The notes under the pieces are model-generated. The model saw nothing but the letters and a program-made list of their open reading frames with translations, made no database searches and was not told the DNA's origin. Made by a program: the position numbers and the translations under genes. Below, one piece after another: positions 10,206 through 24,600 of a DNA stretch of 64,000 nt; the first letter of the stretch is position 1, and every line of letters begins with the position of its first letter. The stretch lies in the NCBI RefSeq assembly GCF_900964775.1, contig NC_041809.1:34432172-34496171 (forward strand). Reading direction: 5' to 3'. The DNA comes from Scleropages formosus (lineage: Eukaryota; Chordata; Actinopteri; Osteoglossiformes; Osteoglossidae).

Positions 10206-13200
10206 TCATCGGTACTGTACCGGGTATATCAGTGGGCACTGTTTCTGTGGTCCTGCCCCACGGTCCTTTGCTTCAATCAGAAGAAGTGGCACCTGGGTGT
10301 GGAACTGAATGATGTCCCTCACCCTCATGAAGGTCTGCAGAGCAGAATACACAGATACGGGGACTGATTCTCAGCGAACTGCTTGTAGGCGCTTTCAAAC
10401 TGGAAGTTTCAATACAAGTGCTGAAGTCAAGCATTAACTGTCACGTAAGTGGGGTGGCGCAGCGAGTAGTCCGGCTGTCGCAAGAGGATGTGGGTTCCAC
10501 CCCCGCTCAGTCTATGTGGAGTTTGCATGTTCTCTGTGTGGGTTTCCTCTGGGTGCTCTGGTTTCCTCCCACAGTCCAAAGACATGCTGTTTGGGTTCAC
10601 CCATAGTGTGTGAGTGACAGAGAGAGAGAGAGTGTGCTGCACTGATGTATGGATGAGTGACCCAGTGTAAGTAGTGTATCTAGCAGTGTAAGTCACCGTG
10701 GTGAATAAGGTGTGTGGACTCATAACACTACGTAGAGCTTATTGGAAGTTGCTTTGGACAAAAGTGTCTGCTAAGTGAAGAAGTGTAATATAAATAACTG
10801 TCAATGCTCCACCTTGTGTGTGTGTGTTGTTTCAGTACTGCAGTTCCATGTGTAATGTTGGGCTTTTACCACATGAAAATGAACATTTCTTCATTTAGCC
10901 AACGCTTTTCTCCAAAGTGACTTCCAATGACATGTACTAATATCAGCCCACACCTTCCCACTCAAAGTAAATTATAATCCTAGATATACTACAGAACGCT
11001 ACCTACAGTGTTCCTCACTCACAACACACACCTTATTCACTGCGGTGACTTACACTGCTAGATACACTACTTGCACTGGGTCACTCATCCATACATCAGT
11101 TGAACACACTCTCTCTCTGTCACTCACACACTATGGGCGAACCTGAACTGCATGTCTTTGGACTGTGGGAGGAAACCAGAGCAACTGGAGGAAACCCACA
11201 CAGACACGGGGAGAACATGCAAATTCCACACAGACTGAGTGGGAATCGAATCCACGTCTTCTCACACCACCCAGGCGCTCTGAGACAGCAGAGCTACTGT
11301 GCTTTAAATATTAAAACGTACATCAATATAGCAAAAAAAATCTTTACAGGGATGGACATAATCCCATCTTATTTGATTCTATCTCATAATAATAATAATA
11401 CTTTGCATTGGTCAAGTTTAACCTCTTTAATGACAGCAAAATTCCTTCTCAGGTCTGTCATTGACACATTTTTGTGTGTGTGTGTGAGCGCGTCTGCTTG
11501 CAAAGGGCAATTACAGGTCTGTATAGATGTTTGTACATGGAAAGCAGGTGGCCTTTCTTCATCACCTGAATTTACTGTAGTTATGCAAATCACCGTACGA
11601 TATTTCTGACCGTTTTATTTTTGACCCTCGCTTGGCCTCCTTCAATACACCGAGAGCTGACTTCTTCTTTCCAGAAAACGAGCCGACACCGCGGTACAAT
11701 ACCTCGCGGTTCTTCGTGTTGGTGCCTAGTAGGAAGACGTCTTTTTCGCTGTTGTAGCGGATCTGGATGTTGTACACTTTGTCCTGGTAGAGCACCATGA
11801 GGGTGTACGGCTGGACCGATGACCTCCTCGAACTGTCCCGTACAAGGTACGTGCCGTCCTGAAACGCACAAATATTTACCTTACCCCAAAATAGTGGCAT
11901 GAAGCGGAAATAAATCGTACCGCTTCTCACTTTTGAATTACTATTGTTCCAAAGCTACTGCCGCTGTCAGGCCGACCCATCGATACCGTGGACATTTAGC
12001 CGGAGCAGGTAATACTAAGGGTTGGATGGCACAGCGGTGTTCCTGAGCCAGCAGCCTTCGGGTTAGACGTCCGTGTCCACCCCGCAACCTGCTTTTCCAT
12101 CGTTTTCATTTCTTCATCCCGGATGAATATTATAACTTAAAGGACTTGATGTTTTCATTAAGCGTTTTTCTCAAAGCAGTAGCAGCGCAGCTCTTCGCTC
12201 TCAATCCCCTGAGTCACAAACATCCTGCTGCTTGCTGTCCACATGTCCATCCCCTTAGTTTAGCATTTCACACTTACATTTATTTATTTGCAATGTCTTT
12301 ATTTACAATTTACATTTTCCTCCATAATAATTAGTGCTATGTGTATGTTTCTAAATATATCATCATCATCATTATTATTATTTTTATTATTATTATTATA
12401 ACCATTAGAGGTGTACCCCGTTGTTCGCCCTTAATCCAAGTCCTAAATAAAAGGGGTGGATAGCGAAGAGGTGGACAGAGGGAGGTCATTTCCAATTATT
12501 CCTTACGGGGAAAATTAAATTAGTCTGTTCTCAGCCCATCCCAAAATCCCCAATTAATTTTAATAAATGTGATATAATTTTAATAAAAGCGATATAAAAC
12601 ACTTCAAACAAAGATAAATTACAATAATCATAATGGAGTACAACAGTAAACTAAACAATGTTTAAATTGCCCAGAAACAGTGTAAGAACACGCACGCATT
12701 TCTGGCTAAGGTGTCAAACAGCAGAACAACACAAGTCATAAATCCCCTATCATTCCCCACAATGGTTGCCCAACAACTATTTATATCCACAGCGGCAGTG
12801 TTGCATCATGGGAGAGCTACTGCTCCCATCGCCGCCGCTGCAAAATGTTTCGAAGCATTTGTTGGAAGTTTGTTGGAAGTGTTTGGTAAACATGTTCTCA
12901 CAAGCTAATTTCTCAGAGGCGCTTTGATAAAAAGGTGTTATAACGATCTCGGGCAGATAGCAGAGAAAGACGTTGGTTGTCAAGAGGTGCTAAAGTGAAA
13001 ACGCTCATCCCCTGGGGGTGGGAGGGGTGGATAGTTGGGTACATCTGTAGTTAGAGGCAGTCCCCGTGTTACGAACGTCCGACTTACATACAACCCGTAG
13101 TTACGAACCAACCCCAGTAAAGCCTATTATATTAAAAGTTTGAGTTACATACAGTGATTTGTAATAACAAACGGCGCTACTCTGCGACGCTCATCAAAAC

Positions 13201-16200
13201 GTTGTGCGTCTACAGCGGTCCGTCAGCGCGTGAGGGCGAGGTAGGACAAAGACTTTGTTCTCTTAAAGTTGTTTTATTGTATCTGGAAGTGTTTCTTTAA
13301 TGTTTTTTTGTGCGTAGAAAGGTACACGATATACAGTACACTAAGACAAACATTTGAATAAATGACTTTGGACACGAACTGTTCCGACTTATGTACAAAT
13401 TCCACTTAAAGACAAGTTTCAAGATAGACTTAGGAATGGAACTCGTTCGTAATCTGGGGACTGCCTGTATTTGATCCCTTTGTCCAAATCGGCGTACAGT
13501 AATACCTCGCCCTACGTCGTTAATTGGTTCCAAAGGGCGCGACTTGAGTCGAAAAGTGCTGGAAAACTAACTAAACCCCTAGAAAAATTATTTAGACCCC
13601 CTATAAACCCCTAATAAGCATCCCCCTTAAGTGTATACACTTTAATTAATGCTAAGCTAAAGAAAAACAAAAAAAAAAAACTTGACATTATCGGCACCGA
13701 ATGGCAGGTAAATAAGACAATTTTTTTTATTTTTAAGCTTTTAATTGATTTTATAGATTACAATAGATTATTTTACATATTTTAACATTACTTTTTATTT
13801 GATTTTACACTTTTTTATTGTTTTAAGTGATTTTTGAGTTTTTAACAATTTTTAATATTTCCGGCTGGCCGACGTAAAATCACGTTAGCCGACTGAAGAC
13901 GAATTGTATTTTTCCAAATATATTTAACAAAAAACCGACGTAAAGTCGAAATCGACGCAACACGAAACAACGTAGGGTGAGGTAATTTACCGTATAACAT
14001 TACCTCCAATACGAAGCTACCTCACAAGTATTTACTTTGTTACTGAGCTGGGTAATTTATACTATATCGAATTAGGTTAAGCACGGAAAGAGCAGGATTC
14101 AAACAATCTTTCAAATAGAAGGCGATGCTTCTAACCACTATGTTACCCTCCGTATTGCGATTTTACAACGATTAAATGGCTTCTGTGGGGATTGAAGGAC
14201 CTCAGGTGCGCATGATCCCCAAGAGGAACAAGCAAAGTGACTCACCTGGTTGATGGCCCTTAAATAGCCTTCCGCCTGTCCTCGGGTCACCTGACCCACG
14301 TACCACAGCGGGTCGAGATCCTGCACAGGCGCACGCACAAATCATTATTTCTCCAGACAAAACAGAGGAATTAAGTCTCCTTGTTTAATAGGAAGGGGCT
14401 GTCGGCGCACGGCAGAGTCACGTTCGTAGAGAAAGGGCCACTTGAAGGCTCTCGGGTGAATGGCGTGCGACGTGTGCCCAAATGTGAGAGAGTAGCAGTT
14501 GGAGAGAGCGAACGGCCAGGCAGCTGCAAACCTGATCGTCGTCTGGATCCGGCTCCGGCAGCATCGGTGGCGGTTGCCTGGGCTGAGGTGGTGGCAATGT
14601 GTGCCTGTTGGGACCTTGTGGTGGGGCCCGGTGACCGCTCAGCACTTTCGTTGGAGATGAACAAAACAGCATAATTCACTAGCTACACATATCTGGTACA
14701 CACTGGCTCCTCACCTTCCAAACAGCTTTAAAATTGAAAATAAAATTACGGAAAAAATCCCGAATCTCTACAACCTCATTCAATCTACCGATTCACCGCA
14801 CAAGTATGTCAACGTTCAATATCTTCTGACCACCTTCGAGATACCTTATCATCTACATAATGAATAAAGCTTAGTTAAAAAAAAAAAAAAAAAAGGTTGA
14901 GTCTCTTGATTTAATTAGGAGCTTAGTTCTATATTAATCTCAACTATATCTGTGATAAAAAAAATTTATAAAATTTTTTTATTCTAATAATTTCAAGCTG
15001 CACTGAAACTAATTTAAAACAGTTGGGGGGGGAATGTTCAATATCTGGCAGCATGGTGCCACAGTGAGTAGCGCTACTGTCTCACAGCGCCTGGGTGGTG
15101 TGAAAGGATGTGGGTTCGATCCCTGCTCAGTCTGTGTAGCGTTTGCATGTTCTCCCTGTGGCTGTGTGAGTTTTCTCCGGGTGCTCTGGTTTCCTCCCAC
15201 AGTCCAAAGACATGCTCTTCAGGTTCCACCACAGTGTGTGGGTGACAGAGAGAGAGAGAGTGTGTGTGTTCCACTGATGTATGGATGAGTCACCCAGTGT
15301 AAGTAGTGTATGTAGCAGTGTAAGTCACCGCGGTGAATAAGGTGTGTGGGTTCATAACACTACATAGAGTTCATTGGAAGTTGCTTTGGACAAAAGCATC
15401 TGCTAAAAAAATAAATGTGTTGACTGGTTCATCCCACAAATCTATGTAACAGTCCTCATGTTGTTGTTCATCAACACTCAGGAACGCCAGATAAGAGCTA
15501 TAAACACTGGAAGTGAGCTGAATGAAGGCAGTTCAACACTCGTATTCTCTTTGGGTGCCTTTTACCACCAACTAATGACCGACCATGCGAACGCGGGTCA
15601 TGACCGATCCGCATCAGACAAGAAGGAATAGACTGATGAAGAAAACACAAAAACAAAGGAATAAATGAAGCAGAAATATCTTTGTAAAATGAGGGCCAAG
15701 TGTCCTATCAATTTTGGCTTGGGGTCCGCATGAGAGCTTACCTTCGCTCAGCCTGGATGGCAGGGATCCGCCTCCCATAATGTTAGAGGGCACGCTGGAG
15801 AGGCAAAGCACAGGGGCTGGTAAGACGGGTGTGAAACTCGTGCACACGCACTCTTTTTGTACTATTTGCATCTGCTTCTCCTTCGTAGACTGGCGAGGGA
15901 GGGGTTCACCTTTCTGAAGAGTATGGATGCGCAGCGGGCCCTGGTCGGGGTGACAGACCACGGGAGGGCAAGGGGAAGGTGTTGGAGTTGGACACAGCCC
16001 CTCCTCCTGGCCTTGGCATGTGTCCTACTTTGCAAGAAAAGAGGCAAAGGGCCATAAGGGTGTTGTGGAAACTTCTGGAAACATCAGGCAAGAGGCAGCG
16101 TTTGCAATGAAAACAATGAAGGAATCACTACATACCATCGTCTTGCAGCTGTTGATGCAGAACAGCAAACAAATAAGTGCGTTAGCAGAGAGATGATGAA

Positions 16201-19200
16201 CGAGAGCACGCTAAAAACTTCAAGACACGTTTCTTATTATTGGTGAGGGCTGGTGAAAACACGTCTGAAGACATACTTACATCATTTCTGCTTTCTTGCA
16301 GACTGGGCCTGTAAAAGATACTTATGGTCTTAGACTGCACTGGTTAGTCTGTATTACAGCTATTCATTTAACTAGTGTTTTTCTCTGAAGCGACTTACAA
16401 TGTTCAGCTACTTACAATTATTTACCCATTTATAGAGCTGGGAAATTTTACTGGAGCAATTTTAGGGTAAGTACTTTGCTCAAGGGCACTGCAGCTGGAG
16501 GTGGGATTTGAACATATGTTGACAAGTGTCTTTTTGCGTGTGTGTCTGGACCAGCAGGAGACGCACCTGGGTGACGACGGGAACTTTCCAACGGAAGAAC
16601 TGGACCTGTTGACCATTCCAGGGAGCGGTGGTTTGGGCAGTCGAGGCATTTCAGTTTTCTCTCCAGGCAGGGGCCTGTAGGCAGCAACACCCAGACAGTG
16701 AGCCAATAGGCACAAATCATTTGGGCTGAAGGTTTGACAGACCTCTGCTGTGAGACACACACACACACACACACACGGTAAGCCAGGCACAGAATCAGAG
16801 CTTTACTGTATTGGTACAGCAAATAAGTGGTAAATTCACAACATCTCCAGTGCAAAGGCATCCTTACCTTCTCGGTGGAGCAGGCTGTGGGATGAAAAAG
16901 AAGGCAGAGGTGTGTGACCACAACAGTGAAACGTGTACAACGCTGGTGTGAATCAACAAAGGTTTTGAAACAGGCAGTCCTACTGATATAAAATAAAATG
17001 TTTATTCTGCATAAAAGCTGATCAAAAAAATTCTAATTTTTAAATTGCAGACAGTTCATCTTTTCATGGAATTGAGTTTTAAATTCCAGGAGAGGTGCTA
17101 TTCAGTTCATTTTTTTTCTTTTTTTTTTTTTTTTCTGTATGGTGACCTTCCCAACAGGTTACAATCACAGGAAAATACATTTATTCAGCTGGCGAATGCA
17201 AATGAACAATTTTATTTGTAAACACTACTTTCTGAAGTTTATTCTAAAAAACTTGCACTAACCTTCCATTTATTCTAACCTTAAATTAATCAAATTTAAC
17301 ATAAGTAAATGCTTATATTTCGCCAACAAATTAGACCTGCAGCCTTCAGAAACCAGTCAAAATGACTCGGCGAACATGAAGCTGCGAAATATGTGAACTG
17401 ATATATCGTACAGTACAAAGACAAACAGTGATTTATCCCGTGTCTCAGTATATTCAATAATTCAACGTTCTACCCTCAGACTATTTTTTTTGATCACATC
17501 CAAAAGGACAGTAATTGCACTTTGGCTCCAGTAAGTTTTACTTTATGCTCAAAACACAATATTTACAGAAAGCCTCTGGTAACACAGATTGAAAGCACAG
17601 ATGAAGGGAAAGAGAAGAGGAACTGAGAAAAGAAAATGAAGAGGAACCCTTACGTTGTCGGTGACACCACCGGGCTTCCGTCCTGCACAGACACAAGAGA
17701 AACGGACAAAAAAAAAAGAAAAGAAAGAACTGAGCAAGCAGCGGATGCTGCCGACCCGCAGCGGTGATCTCGGCCCATGCCTTTGCTTGCAGCAGCACCC
17801 CTGCGGAGCTCACATACACCATAATGGAGCTGCCACAAACCTCAGAGCTGTTCGGACACCTCCGCATCACATGTTCATATAGTAGCTGGTTAGTTTCCCA
17901 CAAACACTTCACAAGTCTCCCTCCGTCCTTTTTAAGCAAGATGGAGAATATATGATATATGTTATCCTGGATGTGTCCAATCTGAGCCACAGGTGACAAA
18001 CTAGAAGCTCCAGGGCATTTTTTTCAGGAATTAAAACTGTAAATGTGAAAACAGAAGAGCGCTGAAAGTTACAGGTTTTGCATTTAGCGTTAAAGCAACT
18101 TTCAGCATCAGGATTCTATCCTATGATAGTTAAATTTATTTTTTTAGTTATCAGCTGAGATTGAGCGCAACAGCAGGAGGTGGGAGTCAAACCCAGGTCT
18201 TTCCATGGGACTTTTATTGACCAGGCAAAGGCTCAAACCTCTAGGCTACATTCATACTGTACGCATCACTTTCTCGGAAGGTGGCTTTGTGTAATGCAAT
18301 AATATTTTGTTACTTTGCTGCAATCTCGGTCTGACTGAACATCTGAATCTACGGTATTTTATTTACTCTGATTACTCAAATAGCTCTGTTAGCAAGTGCA
18401 CGGTGTTTCTTAATCTCTGTAAAAAATGTTGCATTCGCTTTATGACGCCTATGTATTGAACCAGTGCCTTCAATTTGCAAACGCATGGAAAAATACAGAA
18501 GTGATGGGACCCATTTAGCTGACGCTTTCTTCCGAAGTGACTCACAATGTTAATCTGCCTACAGTTATTTACCCATATATACAGCTGGGTAATTTTACTG
18601 GAGCAATTCAGGGTAAGTACCTTACTCAAGGGTACTGCAGCTGAAGGTGGGATTTGAACCTGCGACCCGTAGGTCTAAAGGCAGAGTAAATAATAACGAG
18701 TCAGACAAATGCAAATTTTCAAGATGTACCTGATAACTGAAGATCTCTGTCTGGATGACCCGGCAAGATTCGTTCCACAGAGCCTGGCTTTTTGGTTCGG
18801 TCCACTGTTGGAGCTACGGGACCCGCGAAGGGTGGGGGAGATAAATAACGGAAATGACTAAACTGGCACTAACGCATGCATCAAAAGCTGAACATCAAAA
18901 GAGGGTTGAAGTCCAGCGATATCGTGTGACTTACGCATGTTTGGAGCCCTGAAGGGTTTCGACGGAGACTGATCTCGCCGGGGACCGGGACAGGGAGGCC
19001 CTGGCTGTTTGAGGCACAGATACATAGAGGGGGTTTGCAACGATGGTAAAGGAGGGCAAAAGAGCAACATTTCAAGCTCGAACAAAATGACCTCATGGCT
19101 CCAAGTGGCGGAAACGGTAAGCGATGCCACCGAAGTAACAGTACGTGAGTGTGTGAGCAGGGGCAGACAGGAAAAGGCAGGCAAATACCTGAACAGGTGT

Positions 19201-21592
19201 GGGTGACAGACCACTTACACGGGCTGCGGTAGGAGGAGGTGGCCCAGATCCTGGGCGCTCCGGTGGAGTCGGGGGCATGTTCTGAGCTGTCTTCAGCGAA
19301 ACGACACGGTTGCGGGTATTGTCTGCCCAGACACAGCCAGATATGGACATGCTTGCAGTTAGAAACATCAAGACCCTTTTTATTTCTCTTTAACCGCACA
19401 AAGTGAAGATAACAAGTTCCTGTTCTGACAGCTGCTAATAATATGGCATTGAAGCATGAAAATGCATGGCTTCTTTTCTAAATTATGCATATATTCAGTT
19501 CAATTTAATTCAATACATTCAACTCAAAGTTTGTGATAATTCTCATGTGGCACTCTTACGATAACATTGCTTCAGAGTACTTATGTACTCTATAATGAGC
19601 GCTCAAATGGACAACAAAAATATCCAATGAGTAGATATAGTAATAACTTGGGGCAAAAAATGACAATGTATCTTTTTTAATGCACAATTTTAGTAAAAAA
19701 GGTGATGGAGCGGTGACAGCAACCTTCTAAAAACGGTTATTGATGACGGGCGGATGGATGGATGGATGGACGGACGGATGGATGGATTTTAGAAAACAAA
19801 GCCTAGTGCTAAAGTTATGAAGCTGAAATTGTGAAGGATTTTTCAGCGATAAATAAGTGACATAGAAGGCTTACTTTAACAAGTCACACATAAGTCTACA
19901 TGGTGCTCAGTTTCGGTCAGATGTTGCTCCGGACTTCATGTGCTGTTAGAATGAGGCCGATTCATGTATATTCTATGTTCCTTTTTGCCCTGGCATCTAA
20001 CTCGTCCGTGTCGGAGGTCACGTCCCATAAGAATCTGGACGTAGTCCGACCTTCCATCTAAAGCAGAAGATTCCCTCTCAGCACCTGGTCGTAAAACAGA
20101 CATATTCCTTCCATTGTATTCCTTTCAGGTATGAACATATACCATGCTGATGGTCTCTGTTTTTCCAGGTAAAGAACTCCTCATGATCTAGGGTGAACTG
20201 CAAGATTGTCCAGCTGTCATAGGACCAGGGGGATTCACCTCGTGAACCCTGAGAGCTGAAGAACAGTCTTGCGATTCACCATACGTAGTGTGATTCTTAT
20301 CCTTCGATAGGAAGGACCAGGTTGTCAAGGTCAAAGGGCATTGATAGAAAGCAAGGCCCATGTTACCTATGTAGTCACTCTCGCCCATGGGCTTGGCAGG
20401 GCAGATCTGCTTCACCATCTCCTCAGGGCCGGAAGGTGGCGGCTCGTAATCGTTGTCGTTTTCAAAGCCTCCCCCGTTAGGGTCCCCTTCTGTCGGGGAC
20501 TCGTAATCGCCGTCGTCTGCATCGTCATCTTCCGCATCGGGGCTCTCGTAGTTGTCATCGCTCTGGTCCTGTGGGAAGGAGAAAAAGGTCTGTAGTTTCC
20601 AACAAGAGGCCCAAAGAACGTGTGGAGCACAAAGGGACAAAAATCGTAGCGCCAACGGAGGATCAGGAAGACAACACGGTAGCAGTGAGGGCTTTTGGAT
20701 CGACTTACAAATTCCTCGGAATCCCAGCCATGATCCTGCTGCACCGGCTCTACAAGGAAAATTGTGAGAATGAGGAACCCATGTTCTGTCTCACACCACC
20801 GATATTCAGAGTGTCATACCGTAGCGGTGCAACGTAATGCCAACGAGTAAAAAGTCCAGTCGACCGTACCTGGCTCCCAGTTCTTCGGTGGTGGTTTGCT
20901 GTGGAACGAGCACATCGAATTAAGTTTTGTGCAGACAGCATGATCTTGGATTCATATTCAGGTGAAGTGAGGTGAAATTTCTAGCTTGGTATCAACACAG
21001 AGCAAAAATGGAGACTCGCCAATCGAAATCTGTTTTGCTTATGTCGTAGACTCACTTTCTTATAAAAAATCCTGTTTTCTTCTCTTCTTTTCTCTTTATT
21101 TCTTGGCAGATTTTGGCGATGTACCTGTAAAACAAATTTAAAAAGAAAAAAAAAGCGTTCTAGGGCAACCGCACCACAGCCTCGTATGACAGGTGTAGGC
21201 TGCGCAAACTTTCATAGCCTGTTTCCTGATGACCTTCTGCTGTTTCCATGGGTTCCTTCCGAGAGCTCAGATGTTCATAACAGGTCACATGTTCATTACG
21301 AGGGGTCTTGATTGGAAGTTTGGATAGTCGCAAGTGAGAGGGTTCAGCGCTGACAGGATGTGGTAAGAGCGTACGAGGTAGCTTGCTCGCATTCAACTAC
21401 TGCCTCTTCATTTCTAAAATTAGCCTCTATAACTATACGAATGAAACAGAAAAATATTCCTCCTCTCTTTTTTCTGTTTCCTTGCGAAAACGTACGCCTA
21501 GGCTAGTCTGCCTCTTCCTCGTGATGCTGTTTTTCCATTAAGCGCACAAGGAGGGTGTTTTTCCGTTATGTTTCCCAGTCCAAACCGCAGTG

Positions 21593-21640
<48 letters not shown>

Positions 21641-24600
21641 ACTGAACCGCTTGTCCCATACGGGGTCGCGGGGAACCGGAGCCTACCTGGCAACACAGGG
21701 CGTAAGGCCAGAGGGGGAGGGGACACACCCAGGACGGGACGCCAGTCCGTCGCAAGGCACCCCAAGTGGGACTCGAACCCTAGACCCACCAGAGAGCAGG
21801 ACCCGGTCCAACCCACTGTGCCACCGCACCCCCCACGGTGATACAAAACCCAGAAATTCTCATCCCGTTCATTCAATCACATATTTAAAAAAGCCATTTT
21901 CTTTAATAGGAATCCATCGAAAAAAAGGTCCTCTTTAATCTGTCCTTCCACCTGATCTTCTTTTCCCTGTCTGCCAGATTGGTACATGGAAATATTTTAG
22001 AACCAAGATTATGACTTGGTTTAGTACTACAGGTACAAGACAAGAAAGTATGTAAATCAGCATAGAATATGCTGATATATAGTAAAAGTATTAACAAGTT
22101 GTAATAAGTACTAATGAAGCCATGGTATGAATTAGGCCGGTACTCAGTAGTGGACAGTATAACCGCTTCGGATTTTTAGTCGTCGGCACGCAGGTGCTTC
22201 TCCATGAGTGGCGCCTCTATCTAATGTGTTCGTATGGTGATATTACTCACGTTTACATTTATTCACTTAGCATATATCATTCACATATCATGACACGTGA
22301 AACGATATTGTGAGGGAATAAACACGTCACTCATACCAGATTATGATATTAATATGTTCTTGGTCTGATGCACAGAGGGAATGGCAGCTGGTTTTGAAAG
22401 GAAAATCTTTCCCTCATCCACTAAACGGTAGAGAGTGACGGAGGGAATGCAGAAGAAATGCAGACAGCCCTCAACTTATGCAAATAGGCCGTTCTTGGAC
22501 CCCTTACGTAAGTCAAAATTTACGTATGTCGGATTCCCTCCTCCCCCTCCGTTACAGAGCCAAGACTTCTCATTTCTTTCGCATTTGTTGCAAGCATGGG
22601 TGTAAGAAATTACACAATATAATTCTCTAGTAAATGTCGGACATATTAGATGTCTGTAGTGTTATTATTGTTGATTTCATGCTAGCTGTTCCTTTCATGT
22701 GGTCCTTTATACGCGCAGCATCCTTCGCCGTCGTATTTATAGTCGATACGGCTAAACCTGGTTCCCGTGTTATAGACGATACTCTTTGTCCACCTTCATG
22801 CTTCCTTCTTATTTTCAAATTCATCTCCAAATCGATTGCTGTACGCTTGCGAGACGCTTCTCGTTTTCTTTCAAGTGCACGTTTACCACCAGGCTTTGTG
22901 AACAATGAAAAGGGTAAAAAATATGGGAAAAAAGCAGTACACTAACTAGAGGAGATGTGTTCACGGCTCAAAACTGGTGGGAACTGGGAAGATGGAGCTT
23001 CCTGCCTTGTCTGGTTACGCCGGCTTGCGCTTAACATAATTCAGATATTTTACGTGAAATAAAAGCGCTATCCGTAAATAATGTGTATGCTGGTAATTTT
23101 TTTTTACACAAATCTGGATTCACGTAAGTCGAATTTATGTAAGCAGAGGGATGTCTGTACTGATATCCAAATGGATGGTTCCACCAGGACGTCGGTGCTT
23201 CGGTCAGCGACTTCCTAGTTTCTCGTATGCAGCGGCGCACGGTTTACTTACGGTGCATGAATCTTGGGGAACTTCTGCAGGTCATTGTCAGACATGTTCT
23301 GAAAAGGAAAGGAGAAATAACGTCTGTCAGTTCATCCACAAGTATCTCTGCTGTAAAACCCCAATGGCGAACAGCTAGACAGGAAGCACGAAGGGCAGCC
23401 AGGCATATCCTCGCCCTACACGAAATTTCTCAGTGCTGGTGAGTGGGTGGCAGTCAGAAGAAGAGGAAGTACAGGATGAAGGAGGAAAATGTGTCAGCAC
23501 TGGAAGTTCCCAAAATTCCCTGATGCCACGTGGAGCTAGATGTCTTTGTCTCTGCCTTGCCCTCGCTGGCAGTGTACCGTAAGCATTGGAGGTGATCCAG
23601 CCGGCGGGAATGATGGTAAATTACGTTGCAGGCAACCAGGGCACTGATAAAGCAACAGCTTGTGGTGGTGGGAACTCAAAGCAACACATGGCTTTAGTCA
23701 AGTCAAGTCAAGTCAAGTCAAGTGGGTTTTTATTGTCATTCCTCTACATAGCTTGTATACAGTGGAACGAAAGGTCGTTTTTCCGGAGACCATGGTGCAA
23801 CACAGAACAGTACACAAGACTACATAGAGCGCAAATACGCAACAGTGTGAGACAAGTGTAGGACCATAAATATACAGAAGAGAACGGTCAATACAGGTGA
23901 GGAGCAAGACGTGCGCTCACCAGGAAACGCGGCCCATTCATGCTGTGCTTCATGATGACCTTGTCGCAGCCTCCCAGGTCCAGCTGAGGACACGAAAAAG
24001 AAAGGAACCATTTAAGGAGGGAAATGTAGTTGAAAGGGTGTGACACGCTAACGTTGCGCTCCAGGGTTTTTGTGGTGCAGCCATGAAATGCAGCGTTTAC
24101 ATTTACATTTGCTTCTATTTATGAGAATAAGCGGTCAGGGATTTTTCTCTAAAGCGACGTACATCTCAGAGAAAAATACACTTAAGTACGTTAAACGTTT
24201 TAAAAATTTTTATATTGCATTTATTCATTTTGCTTATCTGAGACTCTGGTCACTGGGCTCAATTTGAAAAAGTTAAACAATATAAACGGTGTTATGTAAA
24301 TAGCAGCATGTGATTCAAAAATGATTCTACATTTTTGTTTTGCCGAGAATTTTCACGGACACGTTTTTTTCTTTTTCCAAAAGCTTTTCGGTGTATTTGT
24401 TCAATTTTAATTTAATTCATTTTAATTAGGCTACTTCTTGTAATTCCTGTAATTTTAATTCCCTTCCTGGCTGGAAAAGATAACTTTTAATTATTAAATG
24501 CACTTATCCAGCTGGATGTCTCCATAATTCAAGTCAAATGCCATTTCTATATCTAACTCTGCCAACCTCGTATTGCTGTCAGCCTCAAATAACATGACAA

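Noticed and set aside
19746-19789. GGAT repeat as the tail of another Rex3-like LINE
   Set aside because: No LINE-derived sequence lies upstream on either strand, so only a simple repeat is supported.
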